From the NCBI GenBank assembly GCA_017525235.1, contig JAFXTC010000038.1, forward strand, positions 1 to 64,000: a stretch of 64,000 nucleotides of DNA, written 5' to 3'. This DNA is from Bacteroidaceae bacterium (GTDB lineage Bacteria; Bacteroidota; Bacteroidia; Bacteroidales; Bacteroidaceae). Positions 42,327 through 51,385 of this stretch are shown here, piece by piece. How positions within the stretch are numbered: position 1 is the stretch's first letter; every line of letters starts with the position of its first letter. A program made the translations under genes and the position numbers. The notes below the pieces were generated by a model. That model saw only the letters and a list, made by a program, of their open reading frames with translations, had not been told where the DNA came from and ran no database searches.

Positions 42327-43100
42327 TTATTTAACAGGTTGCAGCAGGTGTAAGGGGTACTTCCGTGTTGCCTTATGGGTTGGTTTTTGCATCTGAATGG
42401 GATATCGGTCTTGCATCCATACAGCAATGCTGTCCATCCACAGGCTGGCAGCACCGAATGTAGGGTGAACTTGGTCGGAACAGCGCTTGAGCGTAAGTTT
42501 GCTGCTATCGAAATACCTCTTTTCTCCCACATATTTTTGTAACATACTGTTAAAGCCTGTATCTTTTTTCCAAGCAGGGACACCTATCCAGACGAAAGGC
42601 GTATTTCCAAAAGTACCAATAATCTTGTGTATGTACTTTTCTTTTTCGGAAGGATTCTTTAAAAACTGCTCATTTCCTCCGATACAGACCATAATGAATG
42701 TGGGTTGGTATCTGTTGATGAAATATTGCAGAGTATCGGATGTGGCCCATGATTGTGTGGTGGAATTGTACCATACCACACGTGATAGCTCATATCCGTT
42801 TTCCTGGGCATAGTCTGCCATGCGACGCACCAATCCCTCAGCCATAGAATCGCCCAAGAAAAGGATGCGCTGGGGGACACTGTCAGAGAATGCCTCCTCC
42901 GTCACCTCCAAAGGAGGGGTAATTGAACAAGGTGCGACAGAGTCTTTCACCTCTCCTTTGGAGGGGATAGGGGAGGCATTTAAATCTATTTTACTGAGTT
43001 TCCAGTTTGGAGGAGGAAGTTGGATAGGGCATAATGCATAGGCAACCACAAATAAAAGTGGCAACGCTAAAATGGCAATTACCTTAGCATACAACTTCAT
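42327..43100 (-). CDS. SGNH/GDSL hydrolase, probable MBOAT partner
   Basis: 257 aa from the ATG at 43100 (MKLYAKVIAILALPLLFVVAYAL, a membrane anchor). The longer frame to 43169 runs into tmRNA and is not used. SGNH blocks: FLGDSMAEGL (nucleophile Ser), CIGGNEQF (Gly/Asn) and SDQVHPT (Asp/His). It should act in the periplasm as an O-acetyltransferase or esterase with the MBOAT protein, as AlgX/AlgJ do. Residues about 40-70, between the anchor and the catalytic domain, are encoded by a pair of inverted G/C-rich repeats (42889-42981). Confidence 0.86.
   Translation of the reverse strand: MKLYAKVIAILALPLLFVVAYALCPIQLPPPNWKLSKIDLNASPIPSKGEVKDSVAPCSITPPLEVTEEAFSDSVPQRILFLGDSMAEGLVRRMADYAQENGYELSRVVWYNSTTQSWATSDTLQYFINRYQPTFIMVCIGGNEQFLKNPSEKEKYIHKIIGTFGNTPFVWIGVPAWKKDTGFNSMLQKYVGEKRYFDSSKLTLKRCSDQVHPTFGAASLWMDSIAVWMQDRYPIQMQKPTHKATRKYPLHLLQPVK
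42889..42981. repeat. Inverted repeat pair inside the SGNH gene
   Basis: ATGCCTCC...CCTCCAAAGGAGGGG at 42889-42920 faces CCTCTCCTTTGGAGGGG...GGGAGGCAT at 42946-42981, each arm also palindromic (CTCCAAAGGAG). It encodes the ASPIPSKGEVK and TPPLEVTEEAFS parts of the linker. Confidence 0.82.
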
Positions 43101-43138
43101 ACGAATCCTAGTTGCTTTCCCTATCCTCTCATAATGAG

Positions 43139-43537
43139 TGGAGCTGGAGGGGATTGAACCCTCGTCCAAACAGGGACGTCCTATGCTTTCTACACGCTTA
43201 TCCCAGCCTTCGGTTTTCGAGTGCAGACAAGACCTGGGCCACCAATCTGCACCTTATCCTCTAAATTTCACCCATAACGCGAGGCCATTATGAACTATCC
43301 CCGATTTAGCTGTGCCACTTTGCCTGGACGCTTCGGAGCAACAGCTCCAGAGTGACATCTCGTCTCAGCACCTGGTGCCGGGATAAAGCCAGAAATCTAC
43401 TGTACTTCGATTAGGCAGCGAGAGCGTAGTTGTTTTCGCCAGATAAATTCTTGACAATCATTGATTATAGAGAGCGGTTGCCAACTCTCTGCGTGCTTAC
43501 ACAACACCTCATCCTGCTGTCAAATCCAGTCAGCCCC
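43139..43537 (-). ncRNA. ssrA: tmRNA (ssrA)
   Basis: The 5' end GGGGCTGACTGGATTTGACAG pairs with the 3' end CAGCTCC (acceptor stem, one G-U pair), and the T-arm GGTTCAATCCCC is intact. The tag frame at 43440-43411 reads GENNYALAA then TAA, a Bacteroidales-type degradation tag. After the discriminator A the DNA reads CTC, so CCA is not encoded and must be added. It rescues stalled ribosomes with SmpB, which is not in the window. Confidence 0.96.
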
Positions 43538-43561
43538 GGCGTGCTTATGCTTAATAGACTG

Positions 43562-43569
43562 CAAAAGTA
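43562..43569 (-). promoter_or_regulatory. -7 element of ssrA
   Basis: TACTTTTG on the minus strand, 24 nt before the tmRNA 5' end; the longer distance suggests a short precursor leader. Confidence 0.5.
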
Positions 43570-43679
43570 GACAAAAATATCCGCTTTTTGTTGGGATAGA
43601 GAAAAAAAGTGTGTTAATTTGCAATAATTTAACGTGACTTGCAGTTTTTACATTAAATATAAATAAATAATATAAGGTT

Positions 43680-46247
43680 ATGACATCAAAATACGGAGTG
43701 TTCTCCAAGGCCCTTTTGGTTGTTTTGTTAATGGCGGTTTCTGTGGGTGCTTATGCTCAGTCGATGACAGACAGTCAGGTTATTCAGTTTGTGCAGCAAG
43801 AGCAGCAAAAGGGTTCTGACCAACAAACGATTGTTACAAAGCTTTTCCAAAAAGGTGTTACGACAGAACAGTTAAGAAGAATCCGTAAGAAGTATGAAGC
43901 CCAGAAGAATATGTTAGGTGCAGTAGATTTGCAGGAGTCAAACGGCAATGCTAACAATACAGCTGGCAGGATGCGGACTAACAAGGAGAAGGCTTTGGAA
44001 AAGTTGAACCAGCAGAATGGCTATATGATTCGTTCCCAGCGTGAAGAGTTGGAAGCAAAAAAAATGTCAAGAGCCGATAGGCAAAGTGAACTGAACGACG
44101 AGATAGCCTTTATGGACATTGACTCGTTGATTTATTATCAGAATTATTTCCGTAATGAGAACCAGGTGTTCGGTAGGAATATATTCAACAATAAGCTTCT
44201 TACCTTTGAGCCTAACCAGAACATGGCAACGCCTGCCAACTATTGTTTGGGTGCCGGTGACAAAGTGGTTATAGATGTTTGGGGCGTCAGCCAACAGACT
44301 TTCGAAGGAACCATCTCGCCCGATGGGGTGATAGTGATAGATGGCGTAGGGCCCATAAAACTGGCTGGGTTAACGGTAAAACAGGCTACTCAGACCATTA
44401 AAAGCAAGTTAGGCAAATACTATTCCGATTGCAATTTCAGTCTTTCTGTTGGTGACACCCGTAGTATTCAGGTACAGGTGGTAGGTGATGTGGTGATGCC
44501 AGGAACTTATACACTTAGCAGTTTAAGCAGCGCTTTCAACGCCCTGTATGCCGCAGGTGGTATCAACGAGATAGGTACTTTGCGTGACATTAAGGTTTAT
44601 AGAGGAGGCCGCCAGATTGCAACCATTGATGTCTATGACTATCTCTTAAATGGTAACCAAAAGGGTGATGTCCGCTTGCAGGACAACGATATCATACAGG
44701 TTGGTCCTTATGAATGTCTGGTGAATGTGAGAGGTAAGATAAAGCGCCCGATGTTTTATGAGATGAAACGCTCCGAGACAGTAAAGCAGTTGCTCAGTTA
44801 TGCAGGAGGCTTCTCTGGCGATGCTTATACCAAGAATGTTAGGTTAAGCCGTAAGTCGGGACAGGAATACAGTATGCACACCATTGATGAGTTCCAGATG
44901 GGCAATTTCAATGTGATGGATGGCGACTCTTTGTTTGTGGACAGCGTGATAGCCCGTTACAGCAATATGGTGGAGGTCCGTGGTGCTGTTAAACATGCAG
45001 GTCAGTATCAGTTGGGAGGCGAAATTCAGACGGTTCGCGGTTTGCTGGAGGTTGCAGAAGGTTTACGCGAGGATGCTTTCCGAAATCGTGCTGTCATGCA
45101 TAGGGAGAAGGATGACCTTACATTGGAGATGGTGACAGTGGATGTTGATGGAATTCTGAATGGTACGGTAGCTGATATCCCATTGAAGAAGGGTGATGTG
45201 CTTTTTATCCCTAGCAAAGTGGATATGAAGGGCGAACAAGTATTGAAGATTAGCGGAGAAGTTATATATCCTGGTACTTACCAGTATGCTGAAAATACCA
45301 CCATCGAAGATCTTATTCTGCAGGCAGGAGGCTTGACAGAAGCTGCTTCGATGGCAAAGGTAGATGTGTTCCGTAGAATTAATGACATCAACTCAACGGA
45401 GAATACCGGCAAGATGGCAGAGTCGTTTAGCTTTGCCATAGAAGACGGTTTCCGTGTAAGCGAAGGTGGATTCAAACTGCTTCCCTATGATGAGGTGGTC
45501 GTACGCCGTAGTCCTTCGTATAGCGAGCAGAAGAACGTATCCATTACGGGCTGTGTGAACTTTGAGGGGCAATACTCCATGACCAGCAAAAGTTTCCGGT
45601 TAAGCGACTTGGTTAAAGCCGCCGGAGGTGTAACATCATTGGCCTATACAAAGGGTGCCCGTCTGACTCGTGTAATGACACCTGATGAGCGTTTGCAGCG
45701 GGAAAGTTCTTTGCGTGCTGCCCAGATTCAGTTGTACGAAGAGGCGCTTTCAAGCGAAAAGAGTTTCGACAAGGCGCAGGCAGACTCGCTTCTGCAAATG
45801 AAGATGGACTTAGGTTACACTTATCCCGTTGCTGTGAACTTAGAGAAGGCTATGGCTAACCCGGGATGTTCAGAGGACATTGTACTACGTGAAGGTGACC
45901 AAGTAGAGATTCCCCAGTTTAGTAATACTGTTAAGGTTAGTGGTGAGGTAAGCTATCCCATCAGTATGAATTATAAGAAGGGAGAGGCGTTGGGATATTA
46001 TATCAAGCGTGCCGGTGGTTATGGCAATCGCGCCAAGAAGAAAGGCGTTTATGCTATTTATATGAATGGTGCAGTAGAGAAGATCAACAAACATAGCGGT
46101 AAAGCCATCGAGCCTGGTTGTGAGATTGTAGTTCCAACCAAGAAGCAGGGCAAAAAGATGAGTACTAGTGAGATTGTGGCCCTAACTTCTGGCGCTGCAT
46201 CCATATCCAGTGTGGTTGTAGCACTTGTCAGCTTGCTCAGGAAATAG
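43680..46247 (+). CDS. Wza-like polysaccharide export protein with several SLBB domains
   Basis: 855 aa; signal peptide 1-26 ending AYAQ, no lipobox Cys, unlike Escherichia coli Wza. Residues about 30-150 are helical and polar. The polysaccharide export domain begins YCLGAGDKVVIDVWG (about 182-270). It is followed by at least five SLBB domains with the VxG-V--PGTY pattern (VVGDVVMPGTY, VRGKIKRP, VRGAVKHAGQY, ISGEVIYPGTY, ITGCVNFEGQY, VSGEVSYP) and a C-terminal hydrophobic stretch (about 830-850). It should form the outer-membrane exit for the polysaccharide. First gene of the + strand part of the locus; the chain-length protein follows 43 bp on. Confidence 0.9.
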   Translation: MTSKYGVFSKALLVVLLMAVSVGAYAQSMTDSQVIQFVQQEQQKGSDQQTIVTKLFQKGVTTEQLRRIRKKYEAQKNMLGAVDLQESNGNANNTAGRMRTNKEKALEKLNQQNGYMIRSQREELEAKKMSRADRQSELNDEIAFMDIDSLIYYQNYFRNENQVFGRNIFNNKLLTFEPNQNMATPANYCLGAGDKVVIDVWGVSQQTFEGTISPDGVIVIDGVGPIKLAGLTVKQATQTIKSKLGKYYSDCNFSLSVGDTRSIQVQVVGDVVMPGTYTLSSLSSAFNALYAAGGINEIGTLRDIKVYRGGRQIATIDVYDYLLNGNQKGDVRLQDNDIIQVGPYECLVNVRGKIKRPMFYEMKRSETVKQLLSYAGGFSGDAYTKNVRLSRKSGQEYSMHTIDEFQMGNFNVMDGDSLFVDSVIARYSNMVEVRGAVKHAGQYQLGGEIQTVRGLLEVAEGLREDAFRNRAVMHREKDDLTLEMVTVDVDGILNGTVADIPLKKGDVLFIPSKVDMKGEQVLKISGEVIYPGTYQYAENTTIEDLILQAGGLTEAASMAKVDVFRRINDINSTENTGKMAESFSFAIEDGFRVSEGGFKLLPYDEVVVRRSPSYSEQKNVSITGCVNFEGQYSMTSKSFRLSDLVKAAGGVTSLAYTKGARLTRVMTPDERLQRESSLRAAQIQLYEEALSSEKSFDKAQADSLLQMKMDLGYTYPVAVNLEKAMANPGCSEDIVLREGDQVEIPQFSNTVKVSGEVSYPISMNYKKGEALGYYIKRAGGYGNRAKKKGVYAIYMNGAVEKINKHSGKAIEPGCEIVVPTKKQGKKMSTSEIVALTSGAASISSVVVALVSLLRK

Positions 46248-46290
46248 CATAAGTAAAAATACCTTATTATATTTGTAATTCGAGACTTGC

Positions 46291-47364
46291 ATGGGGGAAA
46301 TTAATAATCAACAACAGCAGACTATTGACCTAAGGAAGGTCGTTAGTCTTCTTTGGTCAAAGAAAAAGACTTTTCTTAAGGTGTGGGTGGTGACATTTAT
46401 CCTTTCCTGTATTTGGATTTTACCACAACCGAGATATTATGTTTGTGAGGTGAAATTGGCGCCAGAAATAAATGGAACAGACATGTCGGGAGGCCTTTCT
46501 TCTATAGCATCTTCTTTTGGTTTTAATTTGGGAAAATTAGGTGGAGAAGATGCTATTTACCCAGTTTTATATCCAGACCTTTTTGAGTCTCCAGAATTTA
46601 CCACGGCATTATTTGACATACAGGTAGAAACAATAGATGGTGATATCTCTACTGATTATTACACCTATTTGTTAAAACATCAGAAGAAGAATCCGCTTAC
46701 GCAACCATTTGTCCGAGGCTATAATTGGTTGAAGGACTTGTTTGAGGAACCATCTAAAGATGGAGGGAATGGCATTCATGATCCGTTCCGTCTGAGCAAG
46801 AAGGAGCAGACAATAATGCTCAAGGTCCAGAAGAAGATACTTTGCAATGTTGATAAGAGGACTGATGTTATCAGCATATCTGTCAAAGACCAGGATGCAC
46901 TTGTTTGTGCGACTATGGCAGATAGTGTAATGTCGCATCTTCAGGAATTTATTACAAACTATAGGACCAAAAAGGCAAGACTGGATTTGGAGTACTATCA
47001 GCATCTTTCTGATAGTGCGCGAATAGAATATGTTTTGGCACAGAAGGAATATAGTGACTATTGCGATGCTCACAATAACGTGTTGCTTCAAGCTTCTATC
47101 TCGCAACGTGACAGATTGGAAAATGAGTTGTCAATGAAGCTTAACACATATCAGGCAATGATGACGCAACTGCAGGCCATGAAGGCAAAGGTTCAGGAAA
47201 AAACTCCCGCCTTTACCACTCTGAAAAGTGCTATTGTTCCCATAAAACCTGCTGGTCCAAAACGTATGATATTCGTTGTGTCTGTACTCTTCTTCTCAAC
47301 AATCGGCACTTCTTTATATATCTTTAAGAGAGGAATTACAAATCTAATCTTAGGAAACGACTAA
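46291..47364 (+). CDS. Wzz-like polysaccharide chain-length/co-polymerase protein
   Basis: 357 aa. Helix 1 near 34-52 (VWVVTFILSCIWIL), periplasmic Wzz domain with a long coiled middle (about 190-300), and helix 2 near 320-340 (MIFVVSVLFFSTIGTSLYIF) preceded by the Pro-rich segment AIVPIKPAGPKR typical of the family. No kinase domain; the Wzc-type kinase is separate, at 61629. It should set chain length with the polymerase that follows 18 bp later. Confidence 0.88.
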   Translation: MGEINNQQQQTIDLRKVVSLLWSKKKTFLKVWVVTFILSCIWILPQPRYYVCEVKLAPEINGTDMSGGLSSIASSFGFNLGKLGGEDAIYPVLYPDLFESPEFTTALFDIQVETIDGDISTDYYTYLLKHQKKNPLTQPFVRGYNWLKDLFEEPSKDGGNGIHDPFRLSKKEQTIMLKVQKKILCNVDKRTDVISISVKDQDALVCATMADSVMSHLQEFITNYRTKKARLDLEYYQHLSDSARIEYVLAQKEYSDYCDAHNNVLLQASISQRDRLENELSMKLNTYQAMMTQLQAMKAKVQEKTPAFTTLKSAIVPIKPAGPKRMIFVVSVLFFSTIGTSLYIFKRGITNLILGND

Positions 47365-47382
47365 ACAGTAATATTTTACGAA

Positions 47383-48678
47383 TTGGGTAATATTTTTATA
47401 ATACATACCAATAAAATCAAGGGCCTTTTCCTTGTTTCAAAACCAGATATCTCAAAATGGATGATATTATCTGTTAGGGATATTGCTCTTTGGCTATTCT
47501 TCGCAGCTTTTTTATTAATCTATTATACATCTTTGACCCCCTGGTTTTTGTGGAACATATATTCCTATGCCTCATTTCTTGCTTTTTTCCCAATAGTTCT
47601 TTCCTATCTTATATCAAGACATTTACAAGAGCCGATATTTACAAGAACAAATTATGTCTTCCCATTATTATGTTATTTTTTATATATCATTATTTCGGGA
47701 ATCTTAAGTGGGAAAAACATTAATGGTTTTATCGGTGATTTCTTTAATTTCGTTGCTGTATTATTTCTGTTTAGGATTAACACGGAGGACTTAGTTAAAT
47801 TTGGGAATGTGTTATCTATTTCCATGGGTGCATTATTATTGCCATCCTTGTTTTTTTACGCATTGTATCTTCTTGGATTCTCTTTGCCCAATTACTATAT
47901 TGATAATCCATTGGCAGAATACTCTTATGAGAACTATTATTTCTTTCTTGTTAACTTAAATGAGGCCTGGACCATTATTCCACGTTTCCAGTCTGTTTTT
48001 GTCGAACCTAGTCATTTGGCAATGGCTTGTATTGTCTTACTTTTAACACAAGTTGGCAATTGGAAAAAATGGTACAATGTCACTATGTTTGTCGCTATTT
48101 TTATATCTTTCTCATTAGCAGGATATTTATTTCTTATCATTGTACTTTTTGCTTCAGCTTGGATGAAAGGAAGAAATATTTGGAACAAGCTATTAGCTCT
48201 TGTGGGTTTCTCATTTCTCATAGGCATATCCGCAATTTTTTACAACGATGGCGACAATCTTGTCAATCAACTTATTGTCCAAAGATTAGTCGTTAATGAT
48301 GATGGAAAATTAGAAGGTGATAACCGTGTCACAACGGAATTTGAAACTGCTTACAACGATTTTGTCAAGTCAGACAAACTACTTTTTGGCGAGGGGACTG
48401 AGAAGTTGGAGCAGTTCGGTTGGGGAAATGCAGGGTATAGGGTTTATATTTATGTTTATGGCTTAATCTCTCTCGTGTTTCTTCTCTTCTTCCTTCTTGC
48501 AATTTCTATAACAGGAACCAGCAAACGTGGTATATTTGTAATGTTATTAATTCATGCCATTTCTTTTATTCCTCATGCGATAACTCTGAAATTCTATTTT
48601 TTCACCCCTTTATATATTATTGCATTTAGGAGAGTATTTAAAAAAAACGAGGAGGAAGAGACTCCCATGCTGGACTAA
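47383..48678 (+). CDS. Wzy-like O-antigen/EPS polymerase
   Basis: 431 aa if the TTG at 47383 is the start; the ATG at 47461 is the alternative and loses 26 residues. About ten to twelve membrane helices with a large loop (about 295-350) containing RVTTEFETAYNDF and GEGTEKLEQFGWGNAGY, like the periplasmic loop of O-antigen polymerases. Sequence conservation is low in this family, so the call rests on topology and position between Wzz and Wzx. AT-rich compared with flanking housekeeping genes, as is usual for exchanged polymerase genes. Confidence 0.78.
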   Translation: MGNIFIIHTNKIKGLFLVSKPDISKWMILSVRDIALWLFFAAFLLIYYTSLTPWFLWNIYSYASFLAFFPIVLSYLISRHLQEPIFTRTNYVFPLLCYFLYIIISGILSGKNINGFIGDFFNFVAVLFLFRINTEDLVKFGNVLSISMGALLLPSLFFYALYLLGFSLPNYYIDNPLAEYSYENYYFFLVNLNEAWTIIPRFQSVFVEPSHLAMACIVLLLTQVGNWKKWYNVTMFVAIFISFSLAGYLFLIIVLFASAWMKGRNIWNKLLALVGFSFLIGISAIFYNDGDNLVNQLIVQRLVVNDDGKLEGDNRVTTEFETAYNDFVKSDKLLFGEGTEKLEQFGWGNAGYRVYIYVYGLISLVFLLFFLLAISITGTSKRGIFVMLLIHAISFIPHAITLKFYFFTPLYIIAFRRVFKKNEEEETPMLD

Positions 48679-48684
48679 GGATTT

Positions 48685-50202
48685 ATGGAACGTACAAAAC
48701 TCATATTTGTCAATACCATTTCCCAGTATCTTCGGACGGGATTATGTATGGTCCTCTCCCTGTATTCTACTCGACTGATACTTGCTGTATTAGGTCAATC
48801 AGATTTTGGCATATACGCATTGATTGGTAGTTTAGTTACGATGCTGAGTTTCATTACTTCTTCACTTGCTACTAGTACACAAAGATTTTTTTCTTATTCA
48901 TGGGGAAAGAATGATATAAACGAGATAAAGGTCATTTTCAGTAACGCTCTGGGACTTCATTTCATTATTAGTCTATTGTTAACGCTTGTTTTACTTTTGA
49001 CAGAACAAGCCATTGTGCACGACTATATGAAAATTCCACCTGAAAGAATAGAGGCTGCAGATTTTGTTTATTACACCATTGTGCTGATGCTTGCCCTTAC
49101 ATTTATGACAGCTCCTATTAGAGCGCTTTTTATTGCTAGGGAAAACATCGTATATACTTCAATAGTTGATGTCGCTGATAGTATTCTTAAACTTATCGGA
49201 GCGATATCATTGACATACATCACGTATGACTCTCTGAAAGTGTACTCGTTACTCATGGCAGGCATTTCTGCTTTTACATTTTTAGCCTATAGCATATATG
49301 CATTTATTAAATACGAGGAGTGTCACATTCCACTCATTTCTGAATTTTCATCAAATCACATTCGACAATTGTTTTCATTTACAGTGTGGAATGTCTATGC
49401 CGTAGGAAGTACTATTATTAGGACACAAGGACTTGCTGTCATCCTCAATAAATTCCTTGGCACCATTGTTAATGCAGCTTATGGTATTGCGCTTCAAATA
49501 TCAAATGCCGTCAGTTCTGTTGCAGCCAGCATACTAAATGCCATGAATCCACAACTAATGAAGGCAGAAGGCGGAGGAGATAGAACTAAAATGTTGCAAT
49601 ATGCCACTAAGGAAAGCAAATACTCCTACCTGATGTTGTCTTGCATTTTGATTCCCATAGTAATTGAGATGCCTGCAATTCTTACAGCATGGCTCAAGGA
49701 ATATCCACCATATACAATAGAATTCTGCAGAATGGTTGTCATTGCAACCATTTTTGACCAAGCAACAATTGGACTAACATCTGCCAATCAGGCGGAAGGG
49801 AACATCCGTAATTACTCTCTAATTACAAGTACAATTCGTCTTATAATCATACCCTCCACATGGATGTGTCTTTACTACGGGTTTCACATCCCAAGTGTAA
49901 TCTGTTGCTACTTGTTTTTTGAGTTGACCTGCGGACTATCACGTATACCACTTATTCATCATACGTCAGGACTTAACGTAGGAGATTATTGCACGGAGGT
50001 ATTTATCAAATCCTTAATCCCTATTATCGGAAATATAGCTGCATGCGTCCTGCTAATCCATTTGATGGATGGAGCATTACGTTTCTTCGTTACGGAATCT
50101 GTCGGGATACTTATTACCGGAATACTCACATACTGTTTTTCTTTGGATCGGGCAGAAAAGGCTTGGATCTTCCATCACATAACACATTGGAGACATGATT
50201 AA
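48685..50202 (+). CDS. Wzx-like oligosaccharide flippase
   Basis: 505 aa, about twelve to fourteen membrane helices, with the MATE/polysaccharide transporter pattern (FVNTISQYLRTGLCMVLSLYSTRLIL at the N-terminus; a second inverted half from about 240). It should move lipid-linked repeat units across the inner membrane. Starts 6 bp after the polymerase stop and overlaps the next gene by 8 bp, so it is part of a tight operon. Confidence 0.88.
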   Translation: MERTKLIFVNTISQYLRTGLCMVLSLYSTRLILAVLGQSDFGIYALIGSLVTMLSFITSSLATSTQRFFSYSWGKNDINEIKVIFSNALGLHFIISLLLTLVLLLTEQAIVHDYMKIPPERIEAADFVYYTIVLMLALTFMTAPIRALFIARENIVYTSIVDVADSILKLIGAISLTYITYDSLKVYSLLMAGISAFTFLAYSIYAFIKYEECHIPLISEFSSNHIRQLFSFTVWNVYAVGSTIIRTQGLAVILNKFLGTIVNAAYGIALQISNAVSSVAASILNAMNPQLMKAEGGGDRTKMLQYATKESKYSYLMLSCILIPIVIEMPAILTAWLKEYPPYTIEFCRMVVIATIFDQATIGLTSANQAEGNIRNYSLITSTIRLIIIPSTWMCLYYGFHIPSVICCYLFFELTCGLSRIPLIHHTSGLNVGDYCTEVFIKSLIPIIGNIAACVLLIHLMDGALRFFVTESVGILITGILTYCFSLDRAEKAWIFHHITHWRHD

Positions 50203-51385
50203 GATTCAAGATAAAAAAGAATGCTGTGGATGTACTGCTTGTGAGCAGATATGCCCTAGACGTTGTATCTCCATGAAAGAAGATGGCGAAGGATTCTTAT
50301 ATCCTGTCGTAGACGTTGAATCATGCGTTGATTGTAATCTATGCGAGAAAGTATGTCCTGCGATATATCCCTTTACGCCAGCACAACAACTTCCACAAAG
50401 CTACGCCTGTAAGGCTCACAGTGAAGACACCAGACTCAACAGTTCTTCTGGAGGCATGTTTACCATCTTGGCTTGCAAGGTTATCAATATGGGAGGAGTT
50501 GTTTTTGGGGCATGTTTCCAAGAGGACTGGACCATTGCCCACGACTTCACAGAAACACTGCAAGGACTTGACAAGTTCAGAGGTTCCAAATACGTTCAAA
50601 GTTTCATTGGTGATACTTATCAGAAAGTAAGAGATTTCCTAAAAGAAGGCAGAAAAGTTTTGTTTTCTGGCACGCCATGCCAAGTTGCAGGTTTAAATCA
50701 TTTCCTTGGGAAAAAATATGAGAATCTATACACTATAGATGTCGTATGCCACAGCATTCCAAGCCCTCTTGTTTGGAAAATGTACTTAGAAAATAAACAA
50801 AAGAACAATAGCATCAAACATGTCACTTTTCGAGACAAGTCTGCAGGATGGCGGAATTATGGCCTAACAATCAGCAATGAATCTCAAATTATTGAACAAG
50901 GTACGAAAGAAGAAAATCTGTATATGCGCGGGTTTTTAGAGAACCTTACGGTAAGGCCTTCCTGTTTTGCATGTCCAGCCAGGAATTATACTTCCGGCAG
51001 TGATATCATGTTGGCAGATTGTTGGGGATTGGAGAAGTATCATCCGGAGATTGATGATAACCGGGGGATGTCACAAGCATTAATATTGACAGAGAAAGGT
51101 CAAAAATTGTTTGATGATTGTCAAAACGATATTTTCACGCTTTGCATTCCTTATGAAGAGGTGGAAGACAAAAGCCTTCACTTGCCCATTACTGCATCAA
51201 CGCGTCCACATCCTTATCGGGATTACTTCTTCGCTAACATTAGGAAACAACCTATTGAAGACCTCATAATCTTTTGCCTTAAGAAGGGAGACTTGCGTTC
51301 AAAGAGAATTGCGAATATCAAAAAAATCGGTAAAGTATTCGGACTTGACAAAATATATAGGATATGGAAGGACAAGGGAAAATAG
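50195..51385 (+). CDS. Coenzyme F420 hydrogenase/dehydrogenase beta-subunit family iron-sulfur protein
   Basis: 396 aa. Two 4Fe-4S motifs at the N-terminus (CCGCTACEQICPRRC and CVDCNLCEKVCPA), then the FrhB N- and C-terminal domains (SSGGMFTILACKV, GTPCQVAGL, RPSCFACPARNYTSGSDIMLADCWG). This protein type is often found beside polysaccharide pyruvyl transferases in capsule loci, where its reaction is not settled; a redox step on a sugar or on the pyruvyl donor is possible. It overlaps the pyruvyl transferase gene by 22 bp, which supports joint function. Confidence 0.88.
   Translation: MIKIQDKKECCGCTACEQICPRRCISMKEDGEGFLYPVVDVESCVDCNLCEKVCPAIYPFTPAQQLPQSYACKAHSEDTRLNSSSGGMFTILACKVINMGGVVFGACFQEDWTIAHDFTETLQGLDKFRGSKYVQSFIGDTYQKVRDFLKEGRKVLFSGTPCQVAGLNHFLGKKYENLYTIDVVCHSIPSPLVWKMYLENKQKNNSIKHVTFRDKSAGWRNYGLTISNESQIIEQGTKEENLYMRGFLENLTVRPSCFACPARNYTSGSDIMLADCWGLEKYHPEIDDNRGMSQALILTEKGQKLFDDCQNDIFTLCIPYEEVEDKSLHLPITASTRPHPYRDYFFANIRKQPIEDLIIFCLKKGDLRSKRIANIKKIGKVFGLDKIYRIWKDKGK

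Noticed and set aside
43101-43169. Longer start of the SGNH hydrolase
   Set aside because: The extra residues are translated from the tmRNA 3' end; the membrane anchor begins at 43100.
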